Part shown: positions 18,273 to 26,845 of the stretch, piece after piece
Numbering within the stretch: position 1 is the first letter of the stretch
Layout of the letters: each line of letters opens with the position of its first letter
NCBI GenBank assembly: GCA_964564735.1
Contig: CAZMCH010000006.1
Coordinates: 17,725-81,724 of the forward strand
Origin: CAZMCH01 sp964564735
Lineage (GTDB): Bacteria; Poribacteria; DTPJ01
Direction of reading: 5' to 3'
Length of the DNA stretch: 64,000 nt
Notes under the pieces: generated by a model
Seen by the model: the letters and a program-made list of their open reading frames with translations, nothing else
What the model was told of the DNA's origin: nothing
Databases searched by the model: none
Made by a program: the position numbers and the translations under genes

Positions 18273-19394
18273 TTACAGCCTCATTGGCATAATTATACAC
18301 ATATAATCATTGCCCTCTGCCGGAGTGATCAATACAGGACTTAATGAATCTCTAAATCTAAGTAAAGCATCTTCCGTCCCAACATTCCTAAGAACGTCCA
18401 TCACAAACTTTGCATTAAATGCTATCTCAATCTTTCCGCCTTCTGTCTTTGCCTGCATCTGCTCTTGCGCCTCGCCAAGTTCGGGAGTGCTTGCAGAGAT
18501 ATTAATCATGCCATTATTTGATTCAAGCCTTATAGAAGGTGTCTTTGGATTAGAAAGCAACGAAACACGCCTAACAACCGCAAGCAAATGCTCAGTATTT
18601 GCAGTTAAGGTTATTTCATTTTTTAATACTGGATTTATAACAGCTTCATAATCAGGATAATCACCTTCAATTAGTCTTGATATTAAAGCAACATTATCAG
18701 TAGAAAACAGAACTTGATTCTCAAGTAGAGCTATTTTTACTTCCTCGTTTCCGGTAAAAGTTCTTAATATATTATTTACAGTCTTGATAGGAATAATAAT
18801 TCCGATTTTCTGCTTAACAGACTCCATAAGTTGATGGCTTGCAATAGCCAATCTCTTACCATCAGTCGCCACCATCTTCATTACACTTTCATTCACATGC
18901 AAATAGATACCATTCAGAAAGTGTCTTGTTTCTTCTGTGGATGCTGCAAATACTGTTTTTTGAATCATCTGACAAAGAATATCTGAACCGATAGCCAAAA
19001 ATGTATCATTAATTTCTGGTAGCGGTGGAAATTCCTCATCTGGTAATCCAACGATTCTAAATTTTGCATTTTCACAATCAATTTCAATCCTATCATTTGT
19101 CAAAGTAGTCATCTTAACCTTAGCTGGCTCACCAGAATCCGAAGCCGAAGGAAGCTCTCTAACTATATCAGAAAGCTTTTTAGCTGGAATCGTTATAGAA
19201 CCGGGTGTTGTTATTTCTCCGTCAACTACACACCTCATACCAACTTCCAGATCAGTTGCTGCCAATTGTATTTTTTCTCCAACTGTCCTTACCAAGACAT
19301 TGGATAATATTGGTAAAGTATTCCTGCTAGCTGCTACATTGCTAACCATTTGCATTGTTTTCCAAAGTTCTTCTTTATTAAATATAATTTCCAT
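18273..19394 (-). CDS. dnaN: DNA polymerase III sliding clamp, beta subunit
   Basis: This 373-residue beta clamp tethers DNA polymerase to DNA. It starts MEIIFNKEELWKTM at ATG 19394, eight to nine bases after GGGAGGA. An in-frame upstream ATG at 19430 would add 12 residues across this ribosome site and is rejected. The three clamp domains are recognisable, for example ASTEETRHFLNGIYLH and the C-terminal MCIIMPMRL. It lies downstream of dnaA, with an origin element in between. Confidence 0.96.
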   Translation of the reverse strand: MEIIFNKEELWKTMQMVSNVAASRNTLPILSNVLVRTVGEKIQLAATDLEVGMRCVVDGEITTPGSITIPAKKLSDIVRELPSASDSGEPAKVKMTTLTNDRIEIDCENAKFRIVGLPDEEFPPLPEINDTFLAIGSDILCQMIQKTVFAASTEETRHFLNGIYLHVNESVMKMVATDGKRLAIASHQLMESVKQKIGIIIPIKTVNNILRTFTGNEEVKIALLENQVLFSTDNVALISRLIEGDYPDYEAVINPVLKNEITLTANTEHLLAVVRRVSLLSNPKTPSIRLESNNGMINISASTPELGEAQEQMQAKTEGGKIEIAFNAKFVMDVLRNVGTEDALLRFRDSLSPVLITPAEGNDYMCIIMPMRL

Positions 19395-19749
19395 AATATT
19401 TATCCTCCCAATATTCCGAATTGACAACAAATTTCTCTTAAAAAAATTCCTTCTTACTAAGTATATTTAAACTGTGTATACTATTATTACTGTTTAAATT
19501 TAAAATATAGTAGTAGTAGTAGGCGTGTGGATAGATGTGTATAACTCGATCAAGCCTATATGCAGTATAGGTTTAGCTATGTGGAAAACCTGTGGATAAA
19601 ATTTGGCAGTTATCCACATATCCACATTTTAAAAAAAACGTAAAAAAGTTATCCACAATTTTTTATTACTTATCCACATCAATCCACATACTATCCACAT
19701 ATTTATCCACATTCATTTTTTCTGCCTATTAAATGTGGCAAAAAAATTT
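19395..19749. other. Replication origin, dnaA-dnaN part (oriC)
   Basis: This 355-base intergenic region is full of DnaA boxes. Exact TTATCCACA or its complement occurs at 19591-19599, 19610-19618, 19649-19657, 19670-19678 and 19703-19711. Near matches occur at 19526-19534, 19536-19544, 19618-19626 and 19691-19699. An AT-rich stretch at 19465-19507 abuts a run of TAG trinucleotides. The layout of boxes, short GC step, DnaA-trio and AT-rich DNA corresponds to the basal unwinding system described in Bacillus. Confidence 0.92.
19508..19522 (+). other. DnaA-trio element of the unwinding region
   Basis: Five consecutive TAG units are separated by GCG from two tandem near-consensus DnaA boxes (TGTGGATAG at 19526 and TGTGTATAA at 19536). 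On the other side lies the AT-rich segment. In Bacillus subtilis DnaA assembles from such boxes along the trio strand to melt the origin. Confidence 0.85.
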
Positions 19750-21117
19750 TTATAATACCTTATTTTGCTCTTTTATTTCTTTTATTAACTGATTTACTAT
19801 TCCCTCAAAACTTGGGTCTGTCTGTATTGCTTCCTGTATCTTATCACATGCGTGCATAACTGTCGTATGATCTTTCTTGCCAAAATCCCTACCTATATCT
19901 ATCAATGAAAGTCCTGTCAAACGTCGACAAAGATACATCGCAATATGTCTTGGTAATGTCAAATGCTTTGTTCTTTTATCGGATTTTAGGTCTGATATCC
20001 GAACGTTGAAGTGCTTGGATACAACTTTTTTGATTGAATCTGATGTGATTAGCTCTTTATATTCTTCTGATTCCTTTGGCATAATATCCTTCAAAGCCTC
20101 TCTCACAATATCGATTGACAGCGGAACATCATCCAGATCAGCCAAAGCTAATGACCTTATTAAGCATCCCTCAAGCTCTCTTATATTGCTTGTAACCCTG
20201 TCTGCGATAAACATTGCAACATCATCAGGTAATTCATCCATACCAAGTTCTTCGCTTTTTTTCTTCAATATTGCAATTCTTGTCTCAACTTCTGGTGGTT
20301 CTATAACTGTAATTAAACCCCATTCAAATCTTGATCTTAATCTTTCCTCAAGAGCAGGAATATTTTTGGGATGATTATCACTTGTCAAAACTATCTGCTT
20401 CTGCGCACTATGAAGAGTATTGAAAGTATGGAAAAATTCCTCTTGTGTTCCATCTTTACCACGCATAAACTGAATATCATCGATTAAGAGAACGTCAACT
20501 GCCCTATATTTGTTGCGAAATCCTGTCATATCAACGCCACGCCTTATTGTTTCAACCATCTCATTTGTGAAAGTCTCTGATGACATATACATTACTCTCA
20601 TGTTTTGGTTATTATCCTTGATGGAGTTCCCTATTGCGTGCATAAGATGTGTCTTGCCTAGTCCTACACCGCCATAAATATAAAGGGGATTATAGACCTT
20701 TGCAGGGGATTCAGCGACTGCAAGTGCAGCGTTATATGAAAAGCGATTACTGGGACCGACTACAAAATTATCGAATGTATATTTCTGGTTCAGCGAGGAC
20801 GATGGATCAGTAGAAACACTAATTGATGATTCTTTCTTCTTTGTTTCATCATTAGCCTGTGTTTCTTCTTCCTGTATAATAAAACTTATCTCAATATCTG
20901 TGTTTGTTATACTTTTTAATGCTGAACGTATCTGTTTTGAGAATTCCTCTTCTATGTAACTTTTTGTAAGGATATTTGGAACTACAATGGACAAAACCCC
21001 ATCAGAAAGAGAATCTGCTTTGGCTTGCGTCAGCCAAATATTTGTATTACCTCCGAGGCCCCTCTCCACCGTATCCATGACTTCTGCCCATATTTCTGTA
21101 GCTGTTTTGCCTGCCAT
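19750..21117 (-). CDS. dnaA: Chromosomal replication initiator protein DnaA
   Basis: This 455-residue initiator has the four usual domains. Domain I (residues 1-80) is followed by a short polar linker. The AAA+ domain begins YTFDNFVVGPSNRF, with Walker A GGVGLGKTH and Walker B LLIDDIQF. Domain IV carries the DNA-binding helix GKKDHTTVMHACDKI. The start codon is ATG 21117, preceded by AAGAGGAAAGGA. DnaA boxes occur on both sides of the gene, so autoregulation is likely. Confidence 0.98.
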   Translation of the reverse strand: MAGKTATEIWAEVMDTVERGLGGNTNIWLTQAKADSLSDGVLSIVVPNILTKSYIEEEFSKQIRSALKSITNTDIEISFIIQEEETQANDETKKKESSISVSTDPSSSLNQKYTFDNFVVGPSNRFSYNAALAVAESPAKVYNPLYIYGGVGLGKTHLMHAIGNSIKDNNQNMRVMYMSSETFTNEMVETIRRGVDMTGFRNKYRAVDVLLIDDIQFMRGKDGTQEEFFHTFNTLHSAQKQIVLTSDNHPKNIPALEERLRSRFEWGLITVIEPPEVETRIAILKKKSEELGMDELPDDVAMFIADRVTSNIRELEGCLIRSLALADLDDVPLSIDIVREALKDIMPKESEEYKELITSDSIKKVVSKHFNVRISDLKSDKRTKHLTLPRHIAMYLCRRLTGLSLIDIGRDFGKKDHTTVMHACDKIQEAIQTDPSFEGIVNQLIKEIKEQNKVL

Positions 21118-21737
21118 TGCATAAATCCTTTCCTCTTAATTAAATCATGATAAAAAAAGAAATTGAAAGTTATCCACATTTTATCCACATATCAAATTAC
21201 AAGACTATAAGCGGGTTTTTCGATATCATTGATAGTTCTGAAACTTGGGTATTGCTTAAATTTTCTAGGTTTTATGTATTTATGAGTTATACACAGAGTT
21301 TTCCACATATGTGGATAACTCTGTAAAGTGTTGATAATATTGTATTTGTGAAGTATACAAGACCTAGTTTTTCACATAAATTATTAACATCAAAATAGTA
21401 TAAATATGTAAATGTGAAATGCGGATGTAATTTGCCTAGATTGAATTATTATAGCTAAAGCAATGGATGAAAGCTCTTGCTAATATAATGGAGTTATCCA
21501 CATATATTATGGTTACGCAAAGCCTTGATTTATCTATGAGTTATCAAGAATTAGTATAACACGAAAGCCTTTCTTTGGCAAGAAAAATCCTTGCTGATAA
21601 TATTATATCATAAATCAATATAGTAAACAAGTGTTAAGTTGTTTTTGGAATGTAATTTATCTTTTTGGCAGAATATAAAGGTATTCTGATATTGAAGATT
21701 CTATTATTTAGGTATGAAAATAAGAGCCAAAAGATGA

Positions 21738-21790
21738 TTTTTTATGGAAAAAAAAGGAAAAAAAAGGAAAATAAAGGGAAAATAAAATCT
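21738..21790 (+). repeat. A/G-rich dispersed repeat, copy 1
   Basis: The segment begins with TTTTTTATGGAA and continues as runs of A separated by GG or GGG, including GGAAAATAAAGGGAAAA. A similar segment with the same start and the same core occurs at 63838-63905. Function unknown. Confidence 0.55.
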
Positions 21791-22164
21791 GTTAAAAGGC
21801 AAAGAGACTTGTTTTTGTGAATTTTTCCATTTTTTATAAAAAGCTGATAATCTCAGAGGCTGGAATAAAAAAGAGGTTTTTCTACATAGATATATATCGT
21901 GGTAAGCATAATAAAATGTGAATGGTATTTTTGCTAAAGCCGAATTAATATACAAACCTATATCAAGCTCGTTTGCCAATAAATTGAATTGCACTTGTCT
22001 TTTTATTGGCAATAATAACTTATAAAGCTTATTTTAATTACAGATACTCTTGCTAAACTCATATCTCTATGTTATTATAGAGCAATTAGAAACATTTTCT
22101 TTGTCATCTTTTTTGCTATCAAATATGTTATTTAATATGAGTTCGGCGTAAGAATTTGTATTTA

Positions 22165-22189
22165 CCACCAAGACACAAAGGCACGAAGT
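22165..22189 (+). repeat. Short intergenic repeat of the CACCAAGACACAAAGG type
   Basis: The stretch containing CACCAAGACACAAAGGCACG resembles a short element found between genes in many unrelated bacterial genomes. Only one copy is in this window. It lies about 20 bases before the ribosome site of fucU. Confidence 0.5.
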
Positions 22190-22219
22190 GAAAAATCTTT
22201 TTTATCAGAGGAGGCTTGT

Positions 22220-22645
22220 ATGCTAAAAGGTATTCCACCAGTAATCTCACCTGATCTTATGTATGCCCTAATGAATATGGGTCATGGCGACGAAATTGTT
22301 ATCGCAGATGGCAATTTTCCAGCAGATACTAACGCCCAGAGGCTTATTAGAGCGGATGGTCTTGATGTATGCACAGTTCTTAAAGCTGTTGCACAGTTTT
22401 TTCCGCTTGATACTTTCGCAGAAGATAACGCTGTCATTATGGAAGTCGTTGATCCTAGCGCGCCTAAGCCAGAGATATGGAAGGAATTTAAAGAAATACT
22501 AAGTATTTCTGAAAATAAAGAAGTCAAATTGACCCCTATTGAAAGATTTTCATTTTATGATAGAGCAAAAAAGGCGTATTGTGTTGTTGCTACAAGCGAA
22601 AAAAGAATATATGCTAACATAATTTTGAAAAAGGGCGTAGTTTAG
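22220..22645 (+). CDS. fucU: RbsD/FucU-family sugar mutarotase, fucose mutarotase-like
   Basis: This 141-residue protein is of the FucU type, which interconverts anomers of L-fucose or similar sugars. MLKGIPPVISPDLMYAL, GHGDEIVIADGNFPA with the catalytic His, and the C-terminal YANIILKKGVV match the family. AGAGGAGG precedes the ATG. No fucose operon surrounds it, so the physiological sugar is open. It heads a run of plus-strand genes leaving the origin. Confidence 0.9.
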   Translation: MLKGIPPVISPDLMYALMNMGHGDEIVIADGNFPADTNAQRLIRADGLDVCTVLKAVAQFFPLDTFAEDNAVIMEVVDPSAPKPEIWKEFKEILSISENKEVKLTPIERFSFYDRAKKAYCVVATSEKRIYANIILKKGVV

Positions 22646-22662
22646 TCCCTTCAATTTAAGAA

Positions 22663-24552
22663 ATGGTAAAAATTAAGGTGAATCGAAAACAAAAGTATAT
22701 ATTAGTTTTGATGATAATATCATTATGCCTGATTGTAATACTCAATTCATGCGGTAATGTCACACGAAATATAGGCTATGGTCTATCCGAAATAGAAATT
22801 GAAGAGAGATATAGAAAAGCAGAACTTATGTATAATGCGATTCTTGATGGAGAGATAAGAGGCTCGCAAGATAATTGGAATAAACTTATCAAGCAATTAA
22901 ACGATATTATTGATCATCATCCCAAAAGCCAAGTTGCCGATGATGCTTTGTATAGTCTTGGATTGTGTTATATATGGTCAGAAGGGGATAGGAAAGACTC
23001 TCTAAAAAAGGCGATCAAAGCATTTGATAGACTGACATATTATTATCCCAAAAGCGAACTTATACCTAGTGCTTATTACTGGCGAGCTTATTCTTATTTA
23101 AGTCTTGAGGATTATAAAAGGGCGATTCTGGAGTTTGAGAGATTCAGAATAAAATTTCCTAAAAGCCCTTTATATGCTGATGCTGAATATCAACTTAATG
23201 AATGTCGTGCAAAAGTCGGTGAAAAAAAAGAACCTGTTATTTCAAAAGACGCTGATACTTCGTCTCAGAAAAAATCCAAATCCGAGAAAAATAATGAGGA
23301 AAAAGCAAGTGATGAAAAAAAGGAGCAAGCTGTAAAAAGAGAGGAAAAGAAAGTAATACCTGATATTGCCAAACCTCCTGAGATAACTCCTGATGTGAAA
23401 CCTCCGATAAAAAATGATCAGCCTCCACCAAAAAAAGACGAGGTAAAAGTAAGCCGTTTGTCTGTAAAAGAAATAAGGTATAGTTCCTCACAAGAATATA
23501 CAAGAGTTGTTATTGATTTAAGCCAATCTGCAAAATATGATACTCTAAAATTGAGTGATCCTGAAAGGCTTTGCGTTAATATTCAAAATGCGGTGCTTTC
23601 TACATCAAAGCAAGATATTATTGTTGATGATGCCTTGATAAAAAAGATAAGATCGGCTCAATTTGATCTTGAGACCGTCAGAATTGTCCTTGACCTTAAA
23701 ACAATTAAGAACTACAAAGTATTTGATTTAAAAGACCCTTTTAGGATTGTGATTGATGTTTTCGGACAGCAAAACCAAAACTTGGATAAACCTATTGGTA
23801 CGACTTTTCCTAAACAGAGCAAAGAACCTTCGTTGACTGTTATCCCAAGAGATCAATCACCAAATCTTGTTAAGCAACTAGGTCTTAAAGTAAGAACGAT
23901 TGTCATTGATCCCGGACATGGTGGCAAAGATCCAGGTGCGGTCTCGAAGTCTGGATTATATGAAAAGCACTTTGTTTTGGATATATCAAAACGCCTCAGA
24001 GATTTGCTCAAATCCAAAGGAATATATGAAGTCTATATGACAAGAGAAGCGGATATATTTATACCTTTGAAGGAAAGGACAGCATTTGCTAATAGCGTAG
24101 GGGCAGATGTTTTTATAAGTATTCATATAAACGCCTCAGAGGATTCAAGCGCGCGAGGTATAGAAACCTATTATCTTTCACTTGCCAGCGATGAAGAAGC
24201 ACGACTTACCGCAGCATTGGAAAACGCTTCTTCGGATATGGGTATAAAAGACATTGGAACGCTTTTGAGCAGGATGCTTCGCAACACAAAAGTAGATGAA
24301 AGCAGACACTTAGCGGGTGTAATGCAGTCACATCTTTCTCGAATCAAAAATACTGTAAGTCGTGGAGTTAAGCGCGCACCTTTCATCGTCCTTGTAGGTG
24401 CGGATGCTCCATCAATATTGGTAGAATTGGGTTTTATGTCAAATACCCAGGATGAGAAACTCCTCCAGACTGAAAAATACAAGGATGATCTTGCAAAGGC
24501 ACTCATGGATGGTATTGAGAATTATGTTAAGGCAATAAATTCATCAGGCTGA
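22663..24552 (+). CDS. N-acetylmuramoyl-L-alanine amidase with TPR and AMIN domains
   Basis: This 629-residue envelope protein cleaves the peptide side chain from peptidoglycan. A signal segment ends at LNSC (about residue 30), a plausible lipobox. YbgF-like TPR repeats cover about residues 45-185. A Lys/Glu/Pro-rich linker then leads to an AMIN domain (about 265-365) and a C-terminal Amidase_3 domain. Zn and catalytic residues are visible: His in DPGHGG, Glu in GLYEKHF, His in SIHIN and Glu in ILVELGFMSN. The TPR-AMIN-amidase architecture in one chain is less usual than AmiC alone. It probably acts in cell separation. Confidence 0.92.
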   Translation: MVKIKVNRKQKYILVLMIISLCLIVILNSCGNVTRNIGYGLSEIEIEERYRKAELMYNAILDGEIRGSQDNWNKLIKQLNDIIDHHPKSQVADDALYSLGLCYIWSEGDRKDSLKKAIKAFDRLTYYYPKSELIPSAYYWRAYSYLSLEDYKRAILEFERFRIKFPKSPLYADAEYQLNECRAKVGEKKEPVISKDADTSSQKKSKSEKNNEEKASDEKKEQAVKREEKKVIPDIAKPPEITPDVKPPIKNDQPPPKKDEVKVSRLSVKEIRYSSSQEYTRVVIDLSQSAKYDTLKLSDPERLCVNIQNAVLSTSKQDIIVDDALIKKIRSAQFDLETVRIVLDLKTIKNYKVFDLKDPFRIVIDVFGQQNQNLDKPIGTTFPKQSKEPSLTVIPRDQSPNLVKQLGLKVRTIVIDPGHGGKDPGAVSKSGLYEKHFVLDISKRLRDLLKSKGIYEVYMTREADIFIPLKERTAFANSVGADVFISIHINASEDSSARGIETYYLSLASDEEARLTAALENASSDMGIKDIGTLLSRMLRNTKVDESRHLAGVMQSHLSRIKNTVSRGVKRAPFIVLVGADAPSILVELGFMSNTQDEKLLQTEKYKDDLAKALMDGIENYVKAINSSG

Positions 24553-24573
24553 AAATATAAGGGAATATGATTT

Positions 24574-24834
24574 ATGGAGGATGAAGTTATAGAAATTCCT
24601 ATTGATGGCGTGCTTGATCTGCATACATTTTCACCAAAGGAGGTAAAAGACCTTGTGCCTAATTATCTTGATGAATGTGTTAAGCATGGCATAACCGAGA
24701 TACAGATCATTCATGGCAAAGGAATCGGTGTATTGCGTCAGATCGTTCACTCAATTTTGGATCGTCATCCTGCTGTAATTTCATATCAACAAGGCAATTC
24801 ATGGGGATCAACATTTGTAACATTAAAAAAGTAA
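24574..24834 (+). CDS. Small Smr-domain protein
   Basis: This 86-residue protein is a stand-alone Smr domain of the MutS2 C-terminal type, a probable DNA or RNA endonuclease. LDLHTFSPKEVKDLV and IIHGKGIGVLRQIVH are diagnostic. It has no MutS part. It lies 21 bases after the amidase gene and four bases before the methyltransferase gene. Confidence 0.9.
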   Translation: MEDEVIEIPIDGVLDLHTFSPKEVKDLVPNYLDECVKHGITEIQIIHGKGIGVLRQIVHSILDRHPAVISYQQGNSWGSTFVTLKK

Positions 24835-24838
24835 GATT

Positions 24839-25678
24839 ATGATTAAATCAGATTGGATTGATAAGGTTTTCAATATAGATGCTCTGGAGGGAATAAATAT
24901 GCTTCCTGATAATAGCATTGATCTAGTTATCGCTGATCCCCCTTATGGATTAGGGAAAGATTACGGCAATGACTCAGATAAAAAAGCATACAGTGACTTT
25001 TTACAATGGACAGAGCATTGGCTTACGCTTGCTATCCCAAAAATAAAGCAAAGTGGAAGTTTATATATATTTACAACATGGCGCTATAGCCCTGAAATAT
25101 TTGTTTTTCTGAAGTCCCAAATGATAATGCTAAATGAAATTATCTGGGATAGGAAAGTTCCCAGCATGGGCGGAAGCACACGCAGGTTTAGTTCTGTTCA
25201 TGATACAATCGGATTTTTTGCCAAAACCAAAGATTACTATTTTGATATAGATTCCGTTCGTATTCCTTATGATAAGGAGACAAAAAAGGCTAGAACACGG
25301 TCTATTTTTGTTGGCAAAAAGTGGCTTGAAGTTGGTTATAATCCAAAAGATGTTTGGTCTGTTTCAAGGTTACATCGCATACACTCCGAAAGGGAAGATC
25401 ATCCTACACAGAAACCGCTTGAGATTATAGAACGAATGATAAAGGCTAGTTGTCCTGAAGACGGAATTGTGCTTGATCCTTTCGCAGGTTCAGGAACAAC
25501 GATAGCAGGGTGTTTATTAAACAATCGACATTATGTTGCTTTTGAGGTAAATCCAGATTATTACGAAATAATTTTAAGTCGCATTAAACGTATTAAAAAT
25601 AACAATCATGATTTTATATCAGGTTCGAGCAATACATATAAGAATAGCGATATTGATAAATCTGCTATATGTCAATGA
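24839..25678 (+). CDS. Orphan DNA methyltransferase (N6-adenine/N4-cytosine, beta-class order)
   Basis: This 279-residue site-specific DNA methyltransferase has the catalytic motif ADPPYGLG near residue 33 and the SAM motif LDPFAGSGTT near residue 220. That order (IV before I) is the beta class. No restriction gene is adjacent: the upstream neighbour is Smr and the downstream one is a protease on the other strand. The target sequence cannot be told. YhdJ-like or CcrM-like enzymes share the layout. The last 25 residues are polar and look unconserved. Confidence 0.88.
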   Translation: MIKSDWIDKVFNIDALEGINMLPDNSIDLVIADPPYGLGKDYGNDSDKKAYSDFLQWTEHWLTLAIPKIKQSGSLYIFTTWRYSPEIFVFLKSQMIMLNEIIWDRKVPSMGGSTRRFSSVHDTIGFFAKTKDYYFDIDSVRIPYDKETKKARTRSIFVGKKWLEVGYNPKDVWSVSRLHRIHSEREDHPTQKPLEIIERMIKASCPEDGIVLDPFAGSGTTIAGCLLNNRHYVAFEVNPDYYEIILSRIKRIKNNNHDFISGSSNTYKNSDIDKSAICQ

Positions 25679-25717
25679 CAATTCTGCGATAAACAAGCAT
25701 GATTGTTTTAATAATTG

Positions 25718-26842
25718 CTAATTTTTTAGGTTTTCTGCCATTTTAATACGTCTGCTGATTGATGGGTGCGAATAGAAAAGAAATTCTATGATGGGATTTG
25801 GAGTTTCGTCACTTAAATTCATGGAAGCAATTTTTTTCATTGCGGAAATGAACGGTTCCGCACCGACGTGTTTTATTGTATATTCATCGCACTGTTTTTC
25901 ATAGAAACGTGAAATTGCATTTCCGAAAGGCAAGGCAAATATAGCCCATAATCCCAGAAGCGTTCCCAAAATGGGTAATGCAGGTATGTCTTGTATGCTT
26001 TGAAAGCCATATACGCCAATAAGTCTGTAATAAAAATCAGCGACAAAAAATAGCCCAAGAAAATTACTAGCTGCACCAGCAAATATACTTTTCCAGATAT
26101 GATGATATTTTTGATGAGCAACCTCATGAACAAAGACTGATTCAATTTCTTCTATGGAGAAGCCAGAAAGCAACGTATCAGCCAAAACGATCCTTTTTGT
26201 CCTTCCAATCCCTGCCAAAGCGGCGTTTGCTTTTCTTGTATCTTTGCTCATGTCAAAGCTATAAACTCCTTTGACTTTAATTTCCATTTTTTCTGCCAAG
26301 CTAGTTAATCTGTCTCTGATTTCTTCATCTTCTATTAGCGTGAATTTATAAAATAGAGGCATTATAACTATTGGTAAAATAAGCGATAAAACAGTGCTGA
26401 AAATGAATATGAAACACGCAACCGGAAGCCACCATAGATAGCTAAACCTTCTTATACAAAAGTATATGGCAAACATCATAGGCAAAAATATTAATGATGA
26501 GATAAGGAAACGCTTTGCTTGTTCAACGAACCATTGCCTAAAATTCTGATTTGAAAGCTGATAACGATGCTCAAGTATGAATCCCGAATAAAGCTCTATT
26601 GGAAACATCAATAATCCGCCAATTGTTCCAATAACAGATACATAAATTAGCATGGAAATATAAGCGTTAGATACCAATTTTGTTATTTGGCTAGCTAGAA
26701 GTTCTGAAAATCCAAATAACAAAACGATCTGCATAAACCCAATCTGCAGAACAAAATTACCAATATCTATAAATTGCTTGATGTTATTATATCTTTTTGC
26801 TTTTTGTTTTTCGATAACCTCCGATTGCTGTTCAATATCCAA
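25718..26842 (-). CDS. M48-family membrane metalloprotease (Ste24-like)
   Basis: This 374-residue protein has six to seven membrane segments and the zinc motif FVHEVAHQKYHH (HExxH), with a downstream Glu in RFYEKQCDEYTIKH. SHPSISRRIKMAE near the C-terminus is also typical. Ste24-type enzymes cleave CAAX proteins in eukaryotes and act in membrane protein quality control in bacteria. It starts at TTG 26842 behind AGGAGG, inside the end of the PHP gene region, so both genes are one transcription unit. Confidence 0.92.
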   Translation of the reverse strand: MDIEQQSEVIEKQKAKRYNNIKQFIDIGNFVLQIGFMQIVLLFGFSELLASQITKLVSNAYISMLIYVSVIGTIGGLLMFPIELYSGFILEHRYQLSNQNFRQWFVEQAKRFLISSLIFLPMMFAIYFCIRRFSYLWWLPVACFIFIFSTVLSLILPIVIMPLFYKFTLIEDEEIRDRLTSLAEKMEIKVKGVYSFDMSKDTRKANAALAGIGRTKRIVLADTLLSGFSIEEIESVFVHEVAHQKYHHIWKSIFAGAASNFLGLFFVADFYYRLIGVYGFQSIQDIPALPILGTLLGLWAIFALPFGNAISRFYEKQCDEYTIKHVGAEPFISAMKKIASMNLSDETPNPIIEFLFYSHPSISRRIKMAENLKN

Positions 26843-26845
26843 ATA

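Larger units (their letters stand above)
21118..22219. other. Long gene-free region upstream of dnaA with DnaA boxes
   Basis: About 1.1 kb without a convincing gene. Exact DnaA boxes lie at 21170-21178, 21181-21189, 21310-21318 and 21494-21502, with near matches at 21287-21295 and 21299-21307. Together with the dnaA-dnaN gap this makes a bipartite origin as in Bacillus. An A/G-rich repeat (21738-21790) and a short intergenic repeat (22165-22189) lie in its far half. A 102-residue open frame on the minus strand here is low-complexity and not supported. Confidence 0.8.

Noticed and set aside
19395..19430. Upstream ATG 19430 for dnaN
   Set aside because: The extra 12 residues run across the GGGAGGA ribosome site and are absent from beta clamps.
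21704..22012. 102-residue open frame on the minus strand upstream of dnaA
   Set aside because: Low-complexity Phe/Lys-rich translation over an A/G-rich repeat, with no clear ribosome site and no recognisable family.
24839..25678. CcrM (GANTC) methyltransferase
   Set aside because: The motif order fits, but the C-terminal CcrM extension is missing and nothing else supports GANTC specificity.
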